A DNA stretch of 41,729 bases from Candidatus Latescibacterota bacterium (lineage in GTDB: Bacteria > Latescibacterota > UBA2968 > UBA8231). The stretch's first letter is position 1. Every line of letters starts with the position of its first letter. Below, piece by piece: positions 34,332 to 40,778 of this stretch. A model generated the notes under the pieces. It saw only the letters and a list, made by a program, of their open reading frames with translations. It made no database searches and was not told the origin of the DNA. The translations under genes and the position numbers were made by a program. The stretch lies in NCBI GenBank assembly GCA_007136405.1, contig SLHA01000004.1, forward strand, positions 1 through 41,729, written 5' to 3'.

Positions 34332-35297
34332 GTGCGTGAGCTGTCGATCAGGGAACTGCTGGAGAAGTATGGCAGGATGCTGGGGCTCAACATCCTGGCC
34401 GGTGAGGCCGGTCTGGACAGAACCATCAACAGCAGCGATACCAACCGTCCCGGACTGGCATTGACCGGTTTCGTCGAGTTGTTCACCGTGGATCAGATCC
34501 AGCTGCTGGGCAACACGGAGAGCGAATATCTGCACAGCTTGCCGGATACGCGCAAGCACGAAGCGCTGGGCATTATCTTCCAGTTCAAGATACCCTGCGT
34601 CGTGGTAACCGGACGAGACCGTATCGTCTCCGAGCTGCGGCAGCTGGCCGATGCACACGGTGTGCCCTTGCTGCAGTCTGAGTTCAGCACCGCCAAGTTC
34701 AACCATCTGCTGCATTTTTACCTGGACGATATTTTCGCACCGCAGATCACGGTGCATGGAACTCTTGTCGATGTATACGGCGTGGGGCTGTTGTTCTCGG
34801 GTCGAAGCGCGATAGGCAAGAGCGAGGTGGGACTGGATCTGGTTGAACGGGGCCACCGGCTGGTAGCGGACGATGTTGTGGTGATCACCCGCAAAGTGCA
34901 GGGAATCCTGGTGGGATGCAGCCCGGAGCTCCTTCAGGATCACATGGAAATTCGTGGTATCGGCGTCCTGAACATCAAGCGCATGTTCGGAGTACGGGGC
35001 ACCCGGCGGGAGAAACGCATCGAAGTGGTGGTGCACCTGGTCGACTGGGACGATGATTTCGAATATGAACGCGTTGGGATGGAAGACCACGTGCGTTCCA
35101 TTCTGAGTGTTGAGCTTCCCGAGATTGCCGTGCCGTTGTTCCCCGGCAAGGCTATCACGGTGATCGTCGAGGCCATCGCTCTGAACTACCTCCTGCGGGT
35201 GGAAGGCTATCACGCCGCCAAAGAGTTCAACACTCGTCTGCTGAACGAGATGCAGGCCCGGAAGATCAGCCGTGCTCCCCATTCGGACCGGGAATAG
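34332..35297 (+). CDS. hprK: HPr kinase/phosphorylase
   Basis: A 321-residue bifunctional serine kinase/phosphorylase for HPr of the PTS. The N-terminal half (ELSIRELLEKYGRMLGL onwards) is the regulatory domain. H142 in VHGTLVDVYG, the Walker A motif GRSAIGKS (157-164), and the RGHRLVADD block with D180 and D181 form the catalytic core. The signature EIRGIGVLNIKRMFG lies in the C-terminal part. In the P-loop the usual second glycine is alanine-isoleucine (SAIGKS), a mild variant. No PTS gene follows, as it does in many Gram-negative bacteria. The GTG start gives a normal length. Confidence 0.95.
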   Translation: MRELSIRELLEKYGRMLGLNILAGEAGLDRTINSSDTNRPGLALTGFVELFTVDQIQLLGNTESEYLHSLPDTRKHEALGIIFQFKIPCVVVTGRDRIVSELRQLADAHGVPLLQSEFSTAKFNHLLHFYLDDIFAPQITVHGTLVDVYGVGLLFSGRSAIGKSEVGLDLVERGHRLVADDVVVITRKVQGILVGCSPELLQDHMEIRGIGVLNIKRMFGVRGTRREKRIEVVVHLVDWDDDFEYERVGMEDHVRSILSVELPEIAVPLFPGKAITVIVEAIALNYLLRVEGYHAAKEFNTRLLNEMQARKISRAPHSDRE

Positions 35298-35435
35298 CGT
35301 GGTGGTTGCGAAGGAGGCGAGTATGGCATCGGTCATGGCTGAAAGCGTGCTTAACTGTCGCTGTCAGATGTCCGGTACGCCGCAAGCCATCTGGTACTCT
35401 CATCGGTGAGACCATTCGACACGAGCAGACTCACC

Positions 35436-36467
35436 ATGCCTCATCGTGCGCTTCCATATCTGACCTGGTGGTTGATCATCACGCTGTCTACCGGTTTCCC
35501 GGCCCTGGCCCAGACCACTGAGGCGCACGCGGCAGATCCCGAAAACGAGCCCCGTCTCCGGCACCACTTGCGCCTCCTGGAACACTTGGGTGTGCTCGAA
35601 CTCCTTGAGGCCCAACGGGATGTTAACGAACGGCAGCGGCAGCGCGCGGTGGCGAGCACACATCCCGAGGAACTGTCGCTACTGGCTGGTGACGAAAACG
35701 GAGGCGTTCGCTTTGCGGTGGCATCAAACCCGCACACACCGGTCCCGGTTCTTCAGAGACTGGCTCAGGATGCGTTAGCCCACGTTCGTGCCGGTGTATC
35801 ACTGAACCTGTCAGACGCACAAACCGTCCCGGAGGCTGCACATCCTGACGTAGAGCATACCGGGCACCAGCTTGCCCGAGACGAGCATCCGCTGGTCCGG
35901 CTGGCTCTGGCCAGCAACCCGCATTTGCCGGAATCCGTGTTGCTGACCCTGTCCGGCGATCAGGATGGTGCTGTCCGACTGAAGCTGGCCAGCAACGAAC
36001 GAGTATGCCGTGAGGGACTTCGCGTCCTGGCGCACGATGATGACCGGACGGTACGGGTCCGGGCCCTGGGCCACCGCAACACGCCCCCGGATGTTCTCCT
36101 GGTGGCAAGCCAGGCAGACGATGCTGCTCTGCGCGTTGCGGTCGGCGGTAACATCAACGCTCCACCAGGTATTCTGGAGGTGCTTGCGGGGGATCCGGAA
36201 GCAGCCGTTCGGCTGGCCGTAGCCCGTCATCCCGGCACACCGGGGTCGGCCCTGCAAACGCTGGCCGAGGACGCGGAATTGGGGATCGTGCTGGCTGTAG
36301 CGCAGCACCGGAATGCCGAACGCAACACGCTTTTCAGGTTGGCTGCGGATCCGCGTTGGTCGGCTGTCCGGACAGCGGCGCAGGCCAGCCTGAAACCATT
36401 GCTGCGCAGCGAGATTCGCGAGGACCTGCTGGAACGCTGGGACATGCCCGGAAAGGAACTGGAATAG
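35436..36467 (+). CDS. Exported LRV/HEAT-like repeat protein
   Basis: A 343-residue protein. A signal peptide is likely at the start (LTWWLIITLSTGFPALAQ, cleavage after ALA). The mature part is a chain of about 24-residue units with the pattern V-R-x-A-V-A-x-N-x-x-T-P-x-x-x-L-x-x-L-A-x-D. Examples are VRFAVASNPHTPVPVLQRLA, VRLALASNPHLPESVLLTLS and VRLAVARHPGTPGSALQTLA. This is the leucine-rich repeat variant first described in an Azotobacter iron-sulfur protein; here no cysteine cluster is present. The fold would be a superhelical scaffold in the periplasm. Start ATG 35436 is chosen over GTG 35406 because it leaves a normal signal peptide. Confidence 0.78.
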   Translation: MPHRALPYLTWWLIITLSTGFPALAQTTEAHAADPENEPRLRHHLRLLEHLGVLELLEAQRDVNERQRQRAVASTHPEELSLLAGDENGGVRFAVASNPHTPVPVLQRLAQDALAHVRAGVSLNLSDAQTVPEAAHPDVEHTGHQLARDEHPLVRLALASNPHLPESVLLTLSGDQDGAVRLKLASNERVCREGLRVLAHDDDRTVRVRALGHRNTPPDVLLVASQADDAALRVAVGGNINAPPGILEVLAGDPEAAVRLAVARHPGTPGSALQTLAEDAELGIVLAVAQHRNAERNTLFRLAADPRWSAVRTAAQASLKPLLRSEIREDLLERWDMPGKELE

Positions 36468-36550
36468 GTACCGGGAATCCCGGTCCCGCGTTGTCTGCGA
36501 GCCGTGGCGAGTCGTCGGTGTTGCTGCGCGCGGTTTCGGCGTTCGCCTGC

Positions 36551-36586
36551 GGGCTGCCGGGGCTGCTGGGGCTGCCGGGGCTGCCG
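36551..36586 (+). repeat. 9-base tandem repeat, four units
   Basis: The unit GGGCTGCYG repeats four times without gaps. It lies in the 205-base gap between the LRV gene and the Rossmann-like gene, where I see no supported gene. A hairpin ACCGGG-AAT-CCCGGT follows the LRV stop near 36469. Confidence 0.6.
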
Positions 36587-36672
36587 GCTGCGCCTGGCTA
36601 CCAGCAGTCTTGCCGACACGGCGTTCCAGAGACGGAAGCGCCCGCCTGTTTACCGGAAGGAGGGGACTGCCG

Positions 36673-37596
36673 ATGCGCCGGCTGGGTGTCGCTCTGCTGG
36701 GTCCGGCTGCCTTCGTCCGGGAGCACCGGGTCCTGCTCGATACTATTCCCGAAGCCGAAGCCGTGGGTTGCTGGTGCGGGAACGCAACTTCGCCATCGGA
36801 GTCACCATTGGCCCGTCTGTTCAGCGGGCCGGATGACCTGCTGTCATGCGATGCGGTCCAGGTTGTGGTGGTGGGTGCTCCCGTGGCGGAACGAGCGTAC
36901 TGGTGCCAGCGGGTTCTGGCGTCAGGCAAAGCTCTGGCGGCTGAGGTCCCGTTGGGTGATCGTGTGGCAGATGTCGAGAGGGTGGTCGCGTCCAGTCGCA
37001 ACACTCCCGCGACTCTGGCGGTCGTGGATGCGAGTCGTTGCGGAGCGGTTGCGGAAGGATTGGCCGCCGCCCGCCAGACCACCGGACCCATAGTCTTTGT
37101 CAATCTTGATATCCAGGTCCCGCGGATGCTTCTCGGCCGCCACGCGGACGGCGTCCTGCTGACCGCGGCCGCGGGCTACCTCGCACGGATTCACAGGCTG
37201 GTGGGAGAGCTTGATTCGATATGGGCGGCCACACGCAGCCTGGTTCGTTTGTGTCGTAACGAGGATGTGGCCACGGCATACCTGCGCGCCCAAAATGGGG
37301 TCGAAGGGCTTGTTCATGTCGGCGGAGTGAATACCTTGCATCATGTGAGGGTTAGCGTCATCGGTGAGTCGGGCGCACTCACATGGTCTGATGTGCTGCC
37401 CGTGGTCCATCGACAAGCCTGGGTGAATACCTATGCACGCCTCGTCGCCTGTGCGGCCGAAGACACAGATGCCAACAACACGGAAGATAAGTTGCTGCTT
37501 GACGACCTGCTGACAGGCCACAGGTGGGTGGAATGGATTCAGCGAGCGGCTCGTTCGAATCGCGAGCTGACCTGGAAAGAGGCTCAGAATGGATAA
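36673..37596 (+). CDS. Rossmann-like protein, possible degenerate Gfo/Idh/MocA member
   Basis: A 307-residue protein. The first 130 residues look like a nucleotide-binding Rossmann fold of the Gfo/Idh/MocA type (RLGVALLGPAAFVREHRVLLD, then VVVVGAPVAERAYWCQRVLASGK and AEVPLG, in the place of the usual EKP). The dinucleotide glycine motif is reduced to LLGPAA, and the catalytic lysine of EKP is missing, so it may not be an active dehydrogenase. The rest is not recognisable. The ATG at 36673 has a very strong AAGGAGGGG site seven bases ahead. Its stop overlaps the ATG of the next gene (ATGGATAA). Confidence 0.6.
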   Translation: MRRLGVALLGPAAFVREHRVLLDTIPEAEAVGCWCGNATSPSESPLARLFSGPDDLLSCDAVQVVVVGAPVAERAYWCQRVLASGKALAAEVPLGDRVADVERVVASSRNTPATLAVVDASRCGAVAEGLAAARQTTGPIVFVNLDIQVPRMLLGRHADGVLLTAAAGYLARIHRLVGELDSIWAATRSLVRLCRNEDVATAYLRAQNGVEGLVHVGGVNTLHHVRVSVIGESGALTWSDVLPVVHRQAWVNTYARLVACAAEDTDANNTEDKLLLDDLLTGHRWVEWIQRAARSNRELTWKEAQNG

Positions 37597-38155
37597 GTTA
37601 TCGGTATCCAGGCCGCAGAACCGTCTTTCGGCGCGGCAGATGGTGGCGGTGTTGGCCGGTGTCGTGGGGACACTTTTGATCTTGTTGCACTGGTTCGGTA
37701 CCTCGGCAGCTCCGGTTCACCGGGAGCAATTCGCGCAGCTGCTGGGGGAGGAGTTGGTGAGCAGTGTCAGTATCGGTATGGACGGGCTGGAGGCCCATCT
37801 GGTCACTCCCGTGCGGCTGGAATCCCGCGGTACGCGGATGGTGACAGATCACGTTCATGTCGCCCTGGAATCACGCCCGTCCGAATCGGAAATACAAGAC
37901 TGGCAGATGCGAGGTGTGCGTGTGACTTTTCAGACCGTTGCCGACCAGCGAAGGCGTAATGCCGGCGGGCTGGCAGTGGTCGGCATTCTACTCGGAATCG
38001 GGGTCTGGCACCTGTGGATGGAAATCCATGAAGACCGTCATGGGGCGGGCAGTCCGCGCCGGCGATTGCGCGACCTCGACGCGGCGCTGGCAAAGGGTAG
38101 CATCTCGCAGGAAGAGTACACGACCAGAGCACGGGAAATCTGGGCGGAGATGTAG
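37589..38155 (+). CDS. Two-pass membrane protein with FtsH-ectodomain-like loop and SHOCT-like tail
   Basis: This protein of 188 residues has membrane segments at about 18-36 and 126-144. The loop between them (residues 40-120: FAQLLGEELVSSVSIGMDGLEAHLV, then SESEIQDWQMRGVRVTFQT) reads like the extracellular domain of FtsH, which sits between the two membrane helices of that protease. No AAA or protease domain follows. Instead the end (LRDLDAALAKGSISQEEYTTRAREIW, 160-185) resembles the short SHOCT motif. It may be an FtsH-modulating or assembly protein, but this is inference. It overlaps the upstream gene and lies seven bases before mutL. Confidence 0.6.
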   Translation: MDKLSVSRPQNRLSARQMVAVLAGVVGTLLILLHWFGTSAAPVHREQFAQLLGEELVSSVSIGMDGLEAHLVTPVRLESRGTRMVTDHVHVALESRPSESEIQDWQMRGVRVTFQTVADQRRRNAGGLAVVGILLGIGVWHLWMEIHEDRHGAGSPRRRLRDLDAALAKGSISQEEYTTRAREIWAEM

Positions 38156-38161
38156 GACGAC

Positions 38162-40117
38162 ATGGGTTCTACCATCCGCATACTCAGTGAAAACCTGATC
38201 CGCAAGATCGCCGCCGGTGAAGTGATCGAACGTCCGGCCTCCGTGGTCAAGGAATTGGCCGAAAACGCAGTAGACGCGGGGGCAAGCCGGATCTTGGTGG
38301 AAACCGAAGACGGCGGACAGCAGCTGATATTGGTGGCGGATGATGGACACGGTATGACGCGCCAGGATGTCGAACTCTGTACCCAGCGTCATGCCACCAG
38401 TAAAATGGCGCACCCTTCGGATCTCTTCGCCATCGAGACCCTGGGCTTCAGAGGAGAGGCCCTGGCATCGATCGGTGCCGTATCGCGCCTGTGCATCCAG
38501 ACCCGGATTGCGGACGCAGCAGAAGGCACCTGTCTGGCCATCGAGGGCGGAGTGCAACGCGGCTGCAGCGTATGCGCGCGCGCGCGCGGCACCACAGTGA
38601 CCGTGAGAAACCTCTTTTTCAATACTCCGGTCAGGCGAAAATTCCTGCGTCAGCGCAGCACGGAAATACGGCACATTACCAATGCGATCGTCAATCTGGC
38701 CGCGGCGCGGCCGGATATCGGCTTCGAACTCCGGCACGACGGCAGGCCGGCTCTGGACCTGCTCCCGAGCGAGCCCGTCCAGCGGGCTGCGGAGTTGCTC
38801 GGGGTGCCCGCTGTAGATTTGGTCGAAGTAACCTTCATGCAGGAAGGCATACAGATCGATGGCTACCTGTGTGGGGGAGCGGCGCAACGGCAGGGGCGTG
38901 GTGCTCAGTTTCTCATGGTCAGGGGACGTCCCGTCGTCGCGCACGGATTGACGCGCATGGTAGCTGCCGGGTACGGCAGCCTGCTGCGCGAGAACGCCCA
39001 GCCAGGATTCGTGCTGTGGGTGGATCTGGATCCTTCCCAGGTCGACGTCAACGTGCATCCTACCAAACGTGAGATTCGACTCGCCGACGAACCGCAGGTG
39101 GCGGAAGCCATTCAGTTGGCGGTAAGAGCGGCTGTGCGGGGACCCGCGGCGCCTGTCGTCCCGGTTTCCCCGTCGCGTTTCAGCCACGGGGGGGCATCGT
39201 TGGCCCGGGAAGGTGCAGCAACAGCACTCAACCTCCAGGCGAACGATGCGCCTCCGGAGTTGACCAAGCCCGACGCGTCAGAGCAATCCCCGTCGTCTGC
39301 GGCGTTGGAGACAGCGAACTCGGTGGCGCCTTCAGGGGCGGTGACAACACCTGGACGCCCGGAGCATAGGCCTCAAGCCTGGTCTACGGAGGTCGAACAA
39401 GATGCATTGGAACTGGTGCCGCCCGCCCAATTGCCGGGCGCGGGCGGTCGGCGCAGCTGGCATGCGGAATCTACCGCGAGTTCGTCGGCTTCAGAATTGG
39501 CAACGGCAGGCTCCAATCGACGTTTCTGGCAGGTGCACGGCGAGTTCATCATGGTGCAGAGTGAACGGGGCATACTCGTCGTCGATCAACAGGCGGCTCA
39601 CGAACGCGTCTTGTACGAACGAGCGCTGGCAGCATTTCGTGACGCTGCTGGATCGCAGCAACTGCTGTTTCCGCTGACGTTGCGCCTGGGAGCCGCCGAG
39701 TTGGATGCGGCACGTCAGACAGAGGGTTTGTTGAGCAACCTGGGATTCGGCGTGCGCGAGTTCGGGCGGGATACCATATTGCTGGATGCGGTGCCGGCGG
39801 CCCTGAGCCAGGTCAGCGAAGAGATCGTTTTGCGGAATCTGCTGGGGCATCTGACAGAATCTGCCCCAGATCCACAGGACATTCCCGGTAACGAAAACAC
39901 TGTGGCTGCGGCTTATGCCCGTAGTGCGGCCGTGTCCCGCGGACAGCATCTGACCGAAGCGGAGGTTTTCCGGCTCCTGGATGATCTGGCTCGAACCGCC
40001 GAACCCTTTCAGTGTCCCCGGGGCCGTCCCACCATTTTGCGTCTGACCATGGCCCAGATACGACAGCTGTTCGAACGTCAGTCACGCGCTTCTTTGCGAA
40101 CACCGCCATCCGGCTGA
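38162..40117 (+). CDS. mutL: DNA mismatch repair protein MutL (degenerate endonuclease motifs)
   Basis: A 651-residue MutL. The GHKL ATPase domain is intact: IAAGEVIERPASVVKELAENAVDAG, DDGHGM and TLGFRGEALASIGA. A long low-complexity linker (residues about 335-450) joins it to the C-terminal dimerisation domain. There the endonuclease motif DQHAxxExxxxE reads DQQAAHERVLYE (475-486), the ACR-type motif has R587 where cysteine is expected, and CPHGRP reads CPRGRP (618-623). Three metal-binding side chains are thus altered, which suggests a MutL without strand-nicking activity. It is the last gene before the repeat-rich recombinase region; no mutS is visible. Confidence 0.92.
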   Translation: MGSTIRILSENLIRKIAAGEVIERPASVVKELAENAVDAGASRILVETEDGGQQLILVADDGHGMTRQDVELCTQRHATSKMAHPSDLFAIETLGFRGEALASIGAVSRLCIQTRIADAAEGTCLAIEGGVQRGCSVCARARGTTVTVRNLFFNTPVRRKFLRQRSTEIRHITNAIVNLAAARPDIGFELRHDGRPALDLLPSEPVQRAAELLGVPAVDLVEVTFMQEGIQIDGYLCGGAAQRQGRGAQFLMVRGRPVVAHGLTRMVAAGYGSLLRENAQPGFVLWVDLDPSQVDVNVHPTKREIRLADEPQVAEAIQLAVRAAVRGPAAPVVPVSPSRFSHGGASLAREGAATALNLQANDAPPELTKPDASEQSPSSAALETANSVAPSGAVTTPGRPEHRPQAWSTEVEQDALELVPPAQLPGAGGRRSWHAESTASSSASELATAGSNRRFWQVHGEFIMVQSERGILVVDQQAAHERVLYERALAAFRDAAGSQQLLFPLTLRLGAAELDAARQTEGLLSNLGFGVREFGRDTILLDAVPAALSQVSEEIVLRNLLGHLTESAPDPQDIPGNENTVAAAYARSAAVSRGQHLTEAEVFRLLDDLARTAEPFQCPRGRPTILRLTMAQIRQLFERQSRASLRTPPSG

Positions 40118-40129
40118 TGAGATGCTGCG

Positions 40130-40220
40130 GCGTCTGGCATCGCAGCCGCAGCATCTGGCGCTTGAGCTGCGATGTATGGCATTTGCGATGTCTGGCACTA
40201 TAGCCACGGCGGCGTCTGGC
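40130..40220 (+). repeat. Five imperfect repeats of GNRTCTGGC spaced about 20 bases
   Basis: Copies begin at about 40130 (GCGTCTGGC), 40151 (GCATCTGGC), 40171 (GATGTATGGC, weaker), 40187 (GATGTCTGGC) and 40212 (GCGTCTGGC). Start-to-start distances are about 21, 20, 16 and 25 bases, close to two helical turns. The array begins 13 bases after the mutL stop codon. Confidence 0.55.
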
Positions 40221-40225
40221 GTTAT

Positions 40226-40309
40226 ATCGCCATCGTGAAGCCCTGATGAAGCCCGGATCTCCACGGAGCGCCATTCAAGCTAACAGAATCGCCATCGTGA
40301 AGCCCTGAT
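40226..40309 (+). repeat. Perfect 22-base direct repeat
   Basis: The 22-base sequence beginning ATCGCCATCGTGAAG and ending CCCTGAT occurs at 40226-40247 and again, unchanged, at 40288-40309. The second copy ends three bases before the dif-like inverted site. Confidence 0.85.
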
Positions 40310-40312
40310 ATT

Positions 40313-40344
40313 ATACTATCGATAATTCCCCTTATCGTTAGTAT
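40313..40344. other. dif-like Xer recombination core site (candidate)
   Basis: Left arm ATACTATCGATAA (40313-40325) and right arm TTATCGTTAGTAT (40332-40344) are inverted copies with 12 of 13 bases matching. They enclose a 6-base spacer TTCCCC (40326-40331). Two arms around a 6-base crossover region is the architecture of dif sites cut by XerC/XerD, or by single Xer enzymes. The inner ATAA and TTAT ends match the usual dif pattern. The spacer is less AT-rich than in known dif sites. A tyrosine recombinase gene begins 434 bases downstream. Function is inferred. Confidence 0.6.
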
Positions 40345-40430
40345 CCGGAAAAGGCCAGCGTCGGCGCCCGCAACGGCGCCACATCACTCACAGCGGATTT
40401 GCAGTATACAGCAGTCCGGCCCACTACAGC

Positions 40431-40470
40431 CTGTGTAATCGATGCGTCCGACTGTGTAATCGATGCGTCC
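40431..40470 (+). repeat. Tandem 19-base repeat with ATCGAT core
   Basis: CTGTGTAATCGATGCGTCC occurs at 40431-40449 and 40452-40470, a 21-base period (two helical turns) with a two-base spacer. Both copies and the dif-like site (40318-40329) contain ATCGATNNNTCC, which suggests a common binding protein. Confidence 0.8.
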
Positions 40471-40535
40471 AAGTCCTGACAGTAAGCGGTCGGTTGGCGC
40501 ACCGCAGTCTGTTATATCAACCTCACATGGTCGCG

Positions 40536-40622
40536 AAACATGTTGTATTTATAAACTCCATTACATTACATATCAACACAATATGCCTTTTAACTAATTA
40601 AATATCTTAGGCGAAATTTTAG
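40536..40622. other. AT-rich island
   Basis: A stretch rich in TTATATC, TTTATAAA, ATTACATTACAT, AATTAAATATC and similar words stands out from the GC-rich surroundings. It holds no gene. It could be an easily melted control region or a trace of foreign DNA. Confidence 0.6.
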
Positions 40623-40698
40623 GCGTCCGGCCGTACAGACGACGACCAACGACTGCCACCGACACGCCACGCCAGGCTCTGGCTTACAAGGGCGTCGC

Positions 40699-40727
40699 GT
40701 GACATGAAACGTTAACTGGCGTATATT
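40699..40727 (+). promoter_or_regulatory. Near-consensus promoter of the recombinase gene
   Basis: GTGACA (40699-40704) and TATATT (40722-40727) are 17 bases apart and each match the consensus at 5 of 6 positions. Transcription would start near 40734, about 45 bases before the GTG start codon. Confidence 0.6.
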
Positions 40728-40778
40728 AGCGGAGTCCGTATCCCCCCGGACGTCCCCGTTGGCAATACGGGTATCTCA

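Larger units (their letters stand above)
40118..40778. other. 661-base repeat-rich region between mutL and the recombinase
   Basis: No gene is supported. From left to right it holds five imperfect GNRTCTGGC repeats, a 22-base direct repeat, a 32-base dif-like inverted site, a tandem 19-base repeat and an AT-rich island, then the recombinase promoter. These elements are entered separately. The lower GC of 40500-40640 stands out from the rest of the window and hints at a control or attachment region. Confidence 0.75.

Noticed and set aside
36504..36836. Cysteine-rich 110-residue open frame after the LRV gene
   Set aside because: Composition follows the 9-base tandem repeat and it runs into the Rossmann-like gene in another frame; no ribosome site.
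40118..40500. CRISPR array in the repeat-rich region
   Set aside because: The repeats differ in length and type, have only two exact copies each and no regular spacers; no cas gene is present.
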